This document shows positions 23,927-32,203 of a stretch of DNA of 64,000 nucleotides, one piece after another. The notes beneath the pieces are model-generated. The model had not been told where the DNA came from and made no database searches. It was given only the letters and a program-made list of their open reading frames with translations. The stretch's first letter is position 1. Every line of letters begins with the position of its first letter. The stretch lies in the NCBI RefSeq assembly GCF_036245475.1, contig NZ_BTPM01000001.1, positions 2,356,001 through 2,420,000 of the forward strand, written 5' to 3'. The position numbers were made by a program, and so were the translations under genes. The stretch comes from Vibrio sp. 10N (lineage in GTDB: Bacteria; Pseudomonadota; Gammaproteobacteria; Enterobacterales; Vibrionaceae).

Positions 23927-24895
23927 TTAGCGGAGCGATTGCTGTTTGTTCCAAGAAAAATGCTTTTGCAGCAGCAACATGCCGCGATCAAGCAATAGAC
24001 CGATAAAGCCGATGGTGATCACCGCGACCATGATGCGACCGAGTGACGCTGAGCTACCATTTTGGAACTCATCCCAGACGAATTTGCCAAGCCCTGGGTT
24101 TTGAGCCAGCATTTCTGCGGCAATCAACACCATCCAAGCAATACCTAGAGAAAGTCGAAGACCTGTGAAAATCATAGGAATCGCAGAAGGCAATACAATG
24201 GTGCGAATATGCTGCCACCAAGAGAGCTTCAACACCTTACTCACGTTAAGAAGATCTTTATCCACGCTAGTGACACCAACAGCGGTATTGATGAGTGTTG
24301 GCCATAGGCTACACAGGGCAACGGTAATCAATGAGTTGACAAAAGATTTCGCAAACAAAGGGTCGTCGCTCACATATGTCGCACTCACCACCATGGTCAC
24401 GATAGGCAGCCAAGCCAAAGGTGACACCGGTTTTAGTAGTTGAATGATTGGGTTAAATGCCTGATACACGCCTTGATTAAGACCGAGCACAATCCCAAGT
24501 GGAATGGCGATCACTGAGGCCAAGATAAATCCGCCCGCCACAGTAATAAGTGAAGTACCAATCTGGTCAAAGAAAGTTGGTTTCCCTGTGTAAGGGCGGA
24601 TCTTCACTTTCGCGTCCGGATTTTTCGCCAGTTTGGCTGCATTGCGCTTTTCTTGACGCTCGATAAAGGCTACCGCCTTATCACGCTCCTCAACATGTTC
24701 TGCAGCTAGGTTTTTGAATTGTGCAAACGTCTGAACTGGACCTGGTAAGGTACCTAAAGACGTCTCTACCTGTTTTGCTGCCAAATGCCACATCATTAGG
24801 AAACACAAAATCCCAATGAGGGGGAACAGCAGCACTCGGCTGCGGTTCACCACCATGTCGCGGCTTGGCTTAAGTGAAATTACGTTCGTTGCCAT
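23927..24895 (-). CDS. Nitrate ABC transporter permease (NrtB-like)
   Basis: A 322-residue inner-membrane subunit with about six hydrophobic helices. The BPD transport motif is near the C-terminal half (the stretch GIAWMVLIAAEML... with preceding TGLRLSLG), as in NrtB. An insertion with charged residues (about 65-95, ERDKAVAFIERQEKRNAAKLAKN) follows the first helix, typical of nitrate NrtB relatives. ATG 24895 is chosen with AAGGAG 8 bases upstream; a GTG one codon earlier is the alternative. Confidence 0.9.
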   Translation of the reverse strand: MATNVISLKPSRDMVVNRSRVLLFPLIGILCFLMMWHLAAKQVETSLGTLPGPVQTFAQFKNLAAEHVEERDKAVAFIERQEKRNAAKLAKNPDAKVKIRPYTGKPTFFDQIGTSLITVAGGFILASVIAIPLGIVLGLNQGVYQAFNPIIQLLKPVSPLAWLPIVTMVVSATYVSDDPLFAKSFVNSLITVALCSLWPTLINTAVGVTSVDKDLLNVSKVLKLSWWQHIRTIVLPSAIPMIFTGLRLSLGIAWMVLIAAEMLAQNPGLGKFVWDEFQNGSSASLGRIMVAVITIGFIGLLLDRGMLLLQKHFSWNKQQSLR

Positions 24896-24958
24896 CACCT
24901 ATACTCCTTAGCTTTTCTTGGCTTACTCGCTTTAACGTTCGTGATATGACGCTTACGT

Positions 24959-26359
24959 CTACACTTTGTCGTTACCTTTCAGACCGATAGAGAATTTTTT
25001 CAGGTACTCGTTCGGCTTAGTACCGTCATAAACGATGTTGTCGATAAAGTGAGTTTGTGGGGCGCGGAAACCATCTTCATTGTTGAAATCAGGGAAGTCT
25101 TTCGACGTTAGCACGCCATCTTCTACCAAGGCCTCAGCCGCTTGTTGATAGATATCTGGGCGGTACACTTCTTTCGCGATATCCATGTACCATTGGTCAT
25201 CTTGCGAGTCTGCAATCTGTCCCCAACGACGCATCTGAGTTAGGTACCAAATCGCATCACTGTAATATGGGTAAGTGGCGTTATGACGGAAGAACACGTT
25301 AAAGTCAGGCACATCACGCTTATCACCTTTCTCATACTCAAACGTACCCGTCATGCTGTTGGCAATAACCTCTGCATCTGCGCCAACGTAGGCACTTTTC
25401 GAGAGCATCTTCACCGCTTCTTGACGGTTGGCATTGTTGTTTTCATCCAACCAATGGGCGGCGCGGATAAGCGCTTTCACCACGCGGATATGGGTATTTG
25501 GGTTTTCTTCAGCCCAAGACTTCGACACACCAAATACTTTCTCAGGATTGTTTTTCCAAATCTCGTAGTCTGTAACCACAGGAACACCAATACCCTTAAA
25601 CACCGCTTGCTGGTTCCACGGTTCGCCTACGCAATAACCTTCAATCGTGCCCGCTTCCATCGTCGCTGGCATTTGAGGAGGAGGTGTCACGCTGAGCAGA
25701 ACATCGGCATTAACTTGGCCGCTGTTATCACCTGATTTCGGTGCGTAGTAACCTGGATGAATTCCCCCGGCTGCCAACCAGTAGCGCAGCTCATAGTTGT
25801 GAGTTGAAACTGGGAACACCATACCCATGTTGAACGGCTTACCTTCATCAAGATATCCCTCAACCACTGGCTTTAACGCATCTGCCTTAATTGGATGAAC
25901 GGGTTTGCCATCGGCCTGCTTTGGAATGTGCTGCTTCATCGCATCCCACGTGTTATTGGAAACGGTGATGGCGTTACCATTTAAATCCATACTGAATGCG
26001 GTAATGACCTCCGCCTTGGTACCGATACCGATCGTCGCTCCCAGAGGCTGACCAGCCAGCATATGCGCACCGTCTAGCTCGCCGTCGATGACGCGATCTA
26101 GCAGTACTTTCCAGTTCGCTTGTGCTTCCAAGGTGACATAGAGACCTTCATCTTCGAAAAAGCCCTTTTCGTAAGCGACCGCCAGTGGTGCCATATCGGT
26201 CAGTTTGATAAAGCCAAACTTGAGCTCTTCAATTTCCGGCTCACCCAACTCAGCCCAAGCCGATGTGCCAACTAGTAGCGTTGCCGTTGCAATAGTCGCG
26301 GTGCTGACGCGGTGAAACGTCTTACCCACTTTGTTTGCTCGTTGCGTCCATTTTTTCAT
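24959..26359 (-). CDS. Nitrate-binding periplasmic protein (NrtA/CmpA-like)
   Basis: A 466-residue solute-binding protein with a long signal peptide (about 36 residues; hydrophobic [17 protein letters not shown], cleavage after AWA). The mature part is an NrtA-type bilobed domain: [34 protein letters not shown], and [13 protein letters not shown]. Because it has a signal peptide it is the transporter's binding protein and not the cytoplasmic sensor NasS. It is the first gene of the nrtABC-nirBD operon behind a sigma54-like promoter and a leader terminator. Confidence 0.9.
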   Translation of the reverse strand: MKKWTQRANKVGKTFHRVSTATIATATLLVGTSAWAELGEPEIEELKFGFIKLTDMAPLAVAYEKGFFEDEGLYVTLEAQANWKVLLDRVIDGELDGAHMLAGQPLGATIGIGTKAEVITAFSMDLNGNAITVSNNTWDAMKQHIPKQADGKPVHPIKADALKPVVEGYLDEGKPFNMGMVFPVSTHNYELRYWLAAGGIHPGYYAPKSGDNSGQVNADVLLSVTPPPQMPATMEAGTIEGYCVGEPWNQQAVFKGIGVPVVTDYEIWKNNPEKVFGVSKSWAEENPNTHIRVVKALIRAAHWLDENNNANRQEAVKMLSKSAYVGADAEVIANSMTGTFEYEKGDKRDVPDFNVFFRHNATYPYYSDAIWYLTQMRRWGQIADSQDDQWYMDIAKEVYRPDIYQQAAEALVEDGVLTSKDFPDFNNEDGFRAPQTHFIDNIVYDGTKPNEYLKKFSIGLKGNDKV

Positions 26360-26395
26360 AACACTATCTCCGTGTGATGCTTAAAAATTTTTTCC

Positions 26396-26435
26396 AAAAA
26401 AAAAGGCGCTACTGCTAGATATAAGCAGTAACGCC
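26396..26435 (-). terminator. Leader terminator (attenuator) before the nrtA-type gene
   Basis: On the minus strand GGCGTTACTGC pairs with GCAGTAGCGCC (11 pairs, one G-U) around TTATATCTA and is followed by nine T. It lies between the sigma54-like promoter at about 26527 and the start codon at 26359, so it ends transcription before the gene unless overridden. Upstream in the same leader a GCCC-CTAAGT-GGGC hairpin with a six-base loop is visible. Such dual-hairpin leaders are the targets of ANTAR proteins in nasF-type operons; the match of the six-base loop to the AnnGnn consensus is imperfect. Confidence 0.85.
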
Positions 26436-26519
26436 GTCGCCAACCTTTCATTCACCGCCGTTGATGAGTTCAGGAGCTGCCCACTTAGGGGCGGGGGTAT
26501 TGTAGTTAGTATTAATAAT

Positions 26520-26534
26520 CCAATTTGCGTGCCA
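26520..26534 (-). promoter_or_regulatory. Sigma54-like promoter of the nrtABC-nirBD operon
   Basis: On the minus strand TGGCACG-CAAA-TTGG matches the -24/-12 consensus TGGCACG-N4-TTGC at all but one base. It would start transcription near 26508 and give a leader of about 150 bases. A TGCACCA half-site resembling the NtrC-binding sequence occurs upstream at 26620-26626, consistent with nitrogen control. Confidence 0.78.
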
Positions 26535-26658
26535 ACTTTCATTTCCCCTTTAAAATTAGACACTTAATTAATTGAAACCTCTATCCTAACCGTTTTTTGC
26601 TTCTCCAGTGTGCACCCTGCACCAATTGAATGAATTATCATTAACCCTAAAGTGGTAA

Positions 26659-27231
26659 TCAGAGATGGATGGATTCTAAGGTGTTGATCAGGTTCTTTGC
26701 CACTTGGGCAAGCGATAAACTCGACTGCATAGCTGATTTTCGAAGCGCAGAAAACGCCGTCTGTTCATCAAGTTGGTGGTGCTTCATCAACAAGCCTTTC
26801 GCTTTCTCTATCACTTTTCTCTCTTCGAGTTTAAGATTCAGCGCGGCGATTTTTTGGTCATCTTGAATGGATTTCTCGCGCACTTGTCTGGCGTGAACCA
26901 CCCACGCACTCAGTTCGAATTGGGAGTCATGAGGTAGCAGAACATAATCATTACTCACCGGTAAGCGGTTGATATCACTATCATTAAGCTGCTTTAAGAT
27001 GACTAAAAGGGGACGCTTCAGCTGCTTAGCAACGTCAATGATCAGCGACAATTCGGCACAAGGTTGCTGCCAAGAAATGACAAGAGTGGCTGTGGGTTCT
27101 TTTTCAAGCATGGACTCCAGCAGTGATAGCTGGCAGCCCATGATTTTATCGAAGTCTTTGGCGAGCCTAGCGCTTATATGCGCCTGTTCGGCGATTGAAT
27201 CGCAACAAACTAAGACTGGTGTTTTTGGCAT
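26659..27231 (-). CDS. ANTAR-domain antitermination regulator, NasT-like
   Basis: A 190-residue protein. The C-terminal ANTAR RNA-binding domain spans about 131-187 (LKLEERKVIEKAKGLLM, then LAQVAKNLI). The N-terminal part looks like a degenerate receiver: the position of the phosphoacceptor aspartate carries serine (VISW, Ser53), so it is probably not phosphorylated. In Azotobacter and Pseudomonas NasT binds the leader of nitrate genes and is held by the nitrate sensor NasS; Klebsiella NasR instead carries its own NIT sensor. Neither is present here. Its gene is translated within the nasA-cobA-ybiB transcript (10 bases after the ybiB-like gene) and lies just before the nrtA leader it likely controls. 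Confidence 0.82.
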   Translation of the reverse strand: MPKTPVLVCCDSIAEQAHISARLAKDFDKIMGCQLSLLESMLEKEPTATLVISWQQPCAELSLIIDVAKQLKRPLLVILKQLNDSDINRLPVSNDYVLLPHDSQFELSAWVVHARQVREKSIQDDQKIAALNLKLEERKVIEKAKGLLMKHHQLDEQTAFSALRKSAMQSSLSLAQVAKNLINTLESIHL

Positions 27232-27240
27232 ACGTTTTCC

Positions 27241-28221
27241 CTAACATAGTGTTCCTTCACTCGTTAGTCCATCGCAATATGTATGCCAAAGTTGCTGGGC
27301 TTTGGTTTGTGCCTTGTTCCAATCTGCTGACAAGGTAAACAGCGCCACCGTCATCGTACTAATCACGGTATTGGCCATCAGCTCTTGCTCATCCTCAGGC
27401 GTGCCCAGCGGACAAGAAATCTCACGTTGCTGGGTCATGCTCTCTTCAATGTAACTCGAGCTCACCTTACCGTTTTCTGCCCACCAGATGGTTTGACTTA
27501 CTTTGGGGTTATATTCAGTCTCACCCGACTGACCTTTAAAAGAGACCGTTCGCTGAGTTTGTGCCGTGGGTAGGTGTACCAGAGATTCGACTTTCGCGTG
27601 TAACTCTTGGAAGCCTGGGTGGAAACTGCCGCGCAGTGCAAACGGCGCATTCGCTGGATTCAAAGCGCGAGCGACGGTATTCACGGGGGTTCTGAGTCCA
27701 TAACGATGTTTCCAATCGAGCATGGTCTTAACTTGTGGCAGAAAACTCTCTAGGGGTAAATAAGCGATGTTGAACTGATCAAGTTGTTGCTGCGCATCCG
27801 CAAGACTGCTTGCGGTGTTGATATTGAGCTGATTTAAAAAGTCTCTCGCGTGCAAGCGGTTATGCATTTTATCCAAATCACCATGGAGCAAGATTTTCAC
27901 GCCGCTGTCCGCCAATATCTTGGCCGCGATTAAGTGCCACGGTAAGCCTGACGTTTGGCCAGTGCGTTTTCCTGCATACAATGGCCAATCGAGATCAGCA
28001 AAACTCTCTGATGAAGATTTCAGCGCCTGCACAAAGCCTGCAATCTCCTCTGGCGTTTCATCTCTTACGCGAATGAGCATCATCAGCATAGCCATTTGGT
28101 CATCACCGACCTCACCATTCATAAACGCGGCCATAACTTCACGTGCCTGAGTTTGCGTCAGCGGACCTCGACCTCGTGAACCACGACCAACCGTGCGAAT
28201 ACATTCTTGAATTAACGACAC
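27241..28221 (-). CDS. YbiB-like anthranilate-phosphoribosyltransferase-fold protein
   Basis: A 326-residue protein of the TrpD2/YbiB family, related to anthranilate and thymidine/pyrimidine phosphoribosyltransferases. Visible features are the N-terminal helical bundle (QAREVMAAFMNGEVGDDQMAMLMMLIRVRDETPEE) and the KRTGQTSGLPWHLIAAKILA region, where the glycine-rich loop is kept in part. TrpD2 proteins bind nucleic acid and their enzymatic role is unsettled. It sits inside the nitrate cluster between cobA and the ANTAR gene, an arrangement also known from other proteobacterial nas clusters; its role there is unknown. Confidence 0.75.
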   Translation of the reverse strand: MSLIQECIRTVGRGSRGRGPLTQTQAREVMAAFMNGEVGDDQMAMLMMLIRVRDETPEEIAGFVQALKSSSESFADLDWPLYAGKRTGQTSGLPWHLIAAKILADSGVKILLHGDLDKMHNRLHARDFLNQLNINTASSLADAQQQLDQFNIAYLPLESFLPQVKTMLDWKHRYGLRTPVNTVARALNPANAPFALRGSFHPGFQELHAKVESLVHLPTAQTQRTVSFKGQSGETEYNPKVSQTIWWAENGKVSSSYIEESMTQQREISCPLGTPEDEQELMANTVISTMTVALFTLSADWNKAQTKAQQLWHTYCDGLTSEGTLC

Positions 28222-28290
28222 ATCTTCTCCTACTTAATGTGACTTTCCCGACCTCGACATCTAAAGGGGTGACATCAATGAGCCGGAACA

Positions 28291-29148
28291 TCAAAGCGAC
28301 GAAACTAATCGTTCGTCTGGGGTATATTCTTTTGCTATATCAACAAGCTGCTGGCGAATCGACACCACTTCACCGATGACCATCAAGGCCGGGCTCAAGC
28401 CGCGAAGCTGCTCAGCAATTTGATTCAGTTGCGATAGCTCGAAAGTATATACTTCTTCTTCTGCGCTACAACCTTTACCGATAATAGCAACAGGCGTAGA
28501 AGCACTCAGCCCAGCTTGCATTAGACCATTTTGAATATCGAGACTTTTTTCCAGCCCCATGTAACAGACTAATGTTTGCCCTTGAGCAATCAGCGATGAC
28601 CATGCTGGCAAGGCTCCAGACACGACATTTCCGGTAACAAAGGTGACACTTCGAGCCACTTTGCGATGCGTGAGTGGGATAAGTGCACTCGAAGAGCAGC
28701 CAAGCGCAGCGGTAATACCGGGGATCACTTCAAACTCAATGCCCGCCGTTTTCAGTGCCAACGCTTCCTCTCCACCTCGACCAAACACAAATGGATCGCC
28801 ACCTTTTAAACGTACTGCGCGATAACCTTTATGACCGCAGTCTTTTAGGATTGCATTAATAGATTCTTGGTTAAGGCTAGGCATACCGCAACGTTTTCCA
28901 ACATAAAATTTTAATGTATCGCTGGGAATTAAATCCAAAATCTGTTGACTGACCAAACGGTCGTAAACCACGATGTCTGCCTCATTAATCCGTTTGTACG
29001 CCGCCATCGTCAACAAGTCTGGATCGCCCGGTCCTGCACCCACTATTGAAACAAAGCCTTGCGCTGATTTATGTGGCAACTCATCGATAAAACCGACATT
29101 TTGTTGCTGATGCGGACGGTATGCACGCTCATTCCTTTGAGTATTCAT
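28291..29148 (-). CDS. cobA: Uroporphyrinogen-III C-methyltransferase (siroheme branch)
   Basis: A 285-residue SAM-dependent enzyme that makes precorrin-2 for siroheme, the cofactor of NirB. Motifs: VGAGPGDPDLLTMAAYKRI, YVGKRCG, RLKGGDPFVFGRGGEE and the SAM-site ITAALGCSSSALIPLTHR. It is the single-function form without the CysG oxidase/ferrochelatase part. AGGAG lies 8 bases before the ATG. It follows nasA by 27 bases. Confidence 0.93.
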   Translation of the reverse strand: MNTQRNERAYRPHQQQNVGFIDELPHKSAQGFVSIVGAGPGDPDLLTMAAYKRINEADIVVYDRLVSQQILDLIPSDTLKFYVGKRCGMPSLNQESINAILKDCGHKGYRAVRLKGGDPFVFGRGGEEALALKTAGIEFEVIPGITAALGCSSSALIPLTHRKVARSVTFVTGNVVSGALPAWSSLIAQGQTLVCYMGLEKSLDIQNGLMQAGLSASTPVAIIGKGCSAEEEVYTFELSQLNQIAEQLRGLSPALMVIGEVVSIRQQLVDIAKEYTPDERLVSSL

Positions 29149-29175
29149 CCTACAACTCCTTTGTTAACTGATGCA

Positions 29176-31854
29176 TTATTTCACTATCACGTCGATGTGC
29201 TGAGAGTGCTGAAAATGCTGATTGGCGAGCTTCTCTACCTCCGGCAGACAAGAGCCGCAATTGCTGCCACATTTCAACTGATTTTGAAGCTGAGCGACAC
29301 TGGTGTGATGTTGGTTTTGGATAGCATCGATGATTTGCTTTTCCGTCACTCTAAAGCAGCTACACACCAATTGACTGCTCGTGCCGGTTTGAATGGCTTT
29401 GAGAGTTTTTGCCAACGAAAATGGCTGTCCCACCAGTTGCGATAACTGCTCAACATCCGCATCAAACGCTTTGCTCTCCACTTGAATAACGCTTTTTACC
29501 GTCAATCCAGCATCATCAGCGCAGCTCAGAGTTACCCAACCATGCTCGGTATCCATCATCAAAAGCTTGCCTTTTAGTGCCGTGATTGTGGCCTCATTCC
29601 AAGTTTGCTTGCTCAACACCGACTGACTGGCATAACGCCACAAACGATGTCCAGCTCCGCCAGTGTCCGTCACTTGCATCGATGCAAAATCAGCGATATC
29701 CGATAACTTATCGCTACCCTCGCCTATGGCAACCATATAACTGCCAATTCTGTACGGCGTGACACTAACTATGGCCGATTTGAACGCTGGCTGGCCGGAT
29801 ATAGGGTCAACAACAGATGGCGTTACTTGGTTAACGGCACTGCCAGCGCCAAATTCGCCTGCCCAGTGCATCGACAAATACACACTGTCCATACCTAAAC
29901 CGTCGTCGGCTTTGATGCGGGCAACAATACTGTTGCTGCCATCAGCAAGTGCCACTTGGGCCAGTTGTTCGGTTTTGAGCTCCGCTCGCTCAATGGATAG
30001 TGGATTGAGGTAAAGCGTCGGTTCAACCTCTTTTTGTGTTAACGCAGGGACGTATCCAGTGCGCGTCATCGTATGCCACTGGTCGCGGTCTCGACCCGTA
30101 TTAAGAATAAACTCCTGATGCCCACGTGGCAGCTCCTGCTGATTCGACTCTGGAACAATCAACTTCGCGCGTCCAGTTGACGTTGCAAAACAGCCATCCG
30201 AGAACGGCCTCTCACCACTGAGCGGCCACTGAGTGGGCTGCCAATTGTTGTACTCTTGTTCGCTTAGCGAACTGAGCGCACTCAGGTCAAAAACATAGGG
30301 AGCACTCTTATTAATCGCAGATAGCGCAATATGCTCTTTAAAAATGTCGTATTCACTGTGATAACTAAACCCATCTGTCACGCCCATTAAGCGGCACAAC
30401 GCCTGGCCAACTTTGGAGACCGCCCACCAATCCGGTTTGCTTTCTCCTCGCAAGGGTAAAAACGCACGCTGCCGTGACATCATGCGCTCTGAGTTCGTAA
30501 CCATGCCCTGCTTTTCTCCCCACCCTGCAGCGGGCAATAAAATGTCAGCGTACTGAGCGATGTCTGAATCGGCGCAGATATCCGATACAATGACGAGCTC
30601 ACAACGCTTAAGCGCGCGCTTAATTCTCTGACTTTGAGGCAAAGAAATCACCGGGTTGGTCGCCATGATCCATACCGCCTTAACTTCACCGCGCTCGATG
30701 GCATCAAATAAATCTACCGCCTTTAATCCGGGCTTGGTGGCCATATTCGGCGCCTGCCATACCGCTTGAACTTGCTCGATTGATTGAGGATCAAACCCGC
30801 GATGCACAGCAAGTTGATTAGCAAGCCCTCCAACTTCACGTCCCCCCATCGCATTCGGCTGACCGGTGATTGAAAATGGCCCGCAGCCTTCACGACCAAT
30901 CTTGCCCGTTAGCAAGTGTGCGTTGATAATCGCATTGCCTTTGTCAGTACCATTTGGTGCTTGATTCACCCCTTGACAATACAGCGTGATCACACGCTTT
31001 TTGGTCGCAAACCAATGATAAAACTGCTTGAGCCTTGTTCTGTCGACGTGAGTTTGCTCCACAACGGCATCGAGAGAACAAGACGTTTGCTTCAATGCTT
31101 TCATCAGTGCGTCAGCGCCCTGCGTGTGCTGGTCGATGTAGCGACTATCCAACTGGTTCGTGTCATCGCAATACCGCGCGAGCCCCATAAACAGCGCTAC
31201 ATCACTATCGCTAACAAGGGGGAGATGTAGGTCGGCCTGTTCCGCTGTCATCGTGTTACGAGGATCGATGACCACCAGTTTTAGATTCGGGTTTGACTCT
31301 CTTGCCTGTTGAATTCGACGAAACACGATTGGATGCGTCCATGCCGCATTCGAACCAACCAGCACAATCATTTCTGCCAGTTCAAGATCTTGGTAATTCA
31401 CAGGCACCACATCTTCACCAAACGCGCGAACGTGAGAAGCAACAGCCGAAGACATACACAAGCGAGAGTTGGTATCAATATTAGCGCTGCCAATAAAGCC
31501 TTTCATAAGCTTATTAGCAACGTAGTAATCTTCGGTCAGTAGCTGTCCCGACACATACATGGATAGTGCATCACTGCCATGTTGCTGTTGAATGTCATAA
31601 AACCGGGTGGCGATAGTGTCGATCGCTTCCGTCCATGACGCTTGTTTGCCGTTAATTTGGGGATAGAGCAGCCTTGCAGGTCCTGTATGGCTTTGATCTA
31701 AAGAGGACCCTTTAATGCACAGTGCCCCCATATTTGCTGGGTGCGAATAGTCGCCGTTCGTGGAGGCTTGTTTCGGTTGGCTGACACATTTGGCCACTAG
31801 GCCGCAGCCCACACCACAATAAGGACAGGTTGTTTTGACACTTCTCGGCTTCAT
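29176..31854 (-). CDS. nasA: Assimilatory nitrate reductase catalytic subunit
   Basis: An 892-residue molybdopterin enzyme reducing nitrate to nitrite in the cytosol. The N-terminal [4Fe-4S] site is Cys10, Cys13, Cys17 and Cys46. The Moco-binding bodies (for example IGREGCGPFSITGQPNAMGGREVG near 318-341) mark the assimilatory NasA branch. The C-terminal about 60 residues form a BFD-like [2Fe-2S] domain (CSCFRV and CGSNCGSC). No separate FAD electron-transfer subunit (NasB/NasC) is present, so the donor is likely NirB, ferredoxin or flavodoxin. AAGGAGAAG precedes the ATG. It is the promoter-proximal gene of the nasA-cobA-ybiB-nasT transcript. Confidence 0.93.
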   Translation of the reverse strand: MKPRSVKTTCPYCGVGCGLVAKCVSQPKQASTNGDYSHPANMGALCIKGSSLDQSHTGPARLLYPQINGKQASWTEAIDTIATRFYDIQQQHGSDALSMYVSGQLLTEDYYVANKLMKGFIGSANIDTNSRLCMSSAVASHVRAFGEDVVPVNYQDLELAEMIVLVGSNAAWTHPIVFRRIQQARESNPNLKLVVIDPRNTMTAEQADLHLPLVSDSDVALFMGLARYCDDTNQLDSRYIDQHTQGADALMKALKQTSCSLDAVVEQTHVDRTRLKQFYHWFATKKRVITLYCQGVNQAPNGTDKGNAIINAHLLTGKIGREGCGPFSITGQPNAMGGREVGGLANQLAVHRGFDPQSIEQVQAVWQAPNMATKPGLKAVDLFDAIERGEVKAVWIMATNPVISLPQSQRIKRALKRCELVIVSDICADSDIAQYADILLPAAGWGEKQGMVTNSERMMSRQRAFLPLRGESKPDWWAVSKVGQALCRLMGVTDGFSYHSEYDIFKEHIALSAINKSAPYVFDLSALSSLSEQEYNNWQPTQWPLSGERPFSDGCFATSTGRAKLIVPESNQQELPRGHQEFILNTGRDRDQWHTMTRTGYVPALTQKEVEPTLYLNPLSIERAELKTEQLAQVALADGSNSIVARIKADDGLGMDSVYLSMHWAGEFGAGSAVNQVTPSVVDPISGQPAFKSAIVSVTPYRIGSYMVAIGEGSDKLSDIADFASMQVTDTGGAGHRLWRYASQSVLSKQTWNEATITALKGKLLMMDTEHGWVTLSCADDAGLTVKSVIQVESKAFDADVEQLSQLVGQPFSLAKTLKAIQTGTSSQLVCSCFRVTEKQIIDAIQNQHHTSVAQLQNQLKCGSNCGSCLPEVEKLANQHFQHSQHIDVIVK

Positions 31855-31883
31855 AGCTTCTCCTTAAGCCTGGCGACATCGAT

Positions 31884-31919
31884 AAAAAAAGCGCCCCTTC
31901 TTATTTCAAGAAGAGGCGC
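31884..31919 (-). terminator. Leader terminator (attenuator) before nasA
   Basis: On the minus strand GCGCCTCTTCTT pairs with AAGAAGGGGCGC (12 pairs, one G-U) around GAAAT and is followed by seven T, 30 bases before the nasA start. It lies downstream of the sigma54-like promoter at 32001-32015, so read-through must be licensed, most simply by the ANTAR protein encoded downstream. Confidence 0.85.
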
Positions 31920-32000
31920 CTTTGCCATTGACGAGTTAGTTATTGTTCACGGTCATCTGCCTTGTTCATGAGACATGGCACTGCCTATAAAATACTATCA

Positions 32001-32015
32001 GCAAGATTAGTTCCA
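32001..32015 (-). promoter_or_regulatory. Sigma54-like promoter of nasA
   Basis: On the minus strand TGGAACT-AATC-TTGC matches TGGCACG-N4-TTGC at the key GG and GC positions, differing at two bases of the -24 box. It would start transcription near 31989, giving a 134-base leader. Paired with the nrtA-operon promoter, it argues for NtrC control of both units. Confidence 0.75.
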
Positions 32016-32203
32016 ACTATTTTACGTCTATTTTTCAATATCTTACATTAAGCCAGGGATTTTGAGGTGCACCAGAATGGGGAAACGCACAATTAGTGGG
32101 CGGGATTACACATTATTTGTATGGGTAACTGCCAGTAATCTACTTCCGTTACCGCATCATGAGCGTTAAACTCTAACTTTTCTCAAAGAGTTCGCGTTCA
32201 ACT

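Larger units (their letters stand above)
31855..32203. other. nasA leader and divergent promoter region with the Cof-type gene
   Basis: 349 bases without a gene. It contains the nasA leader with its terminator, the sigma54-like promoter, a TGCACCA half-site (32068-32074) of NtrC type about 60 bases upstream of the -24 element, and the start region of the plus-strand Cof-type hydrolase gene. Two short runs, GGCAG and TGAAC, occur in the same order in this leader and in the nrtA leader. Confidence 0.6.
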
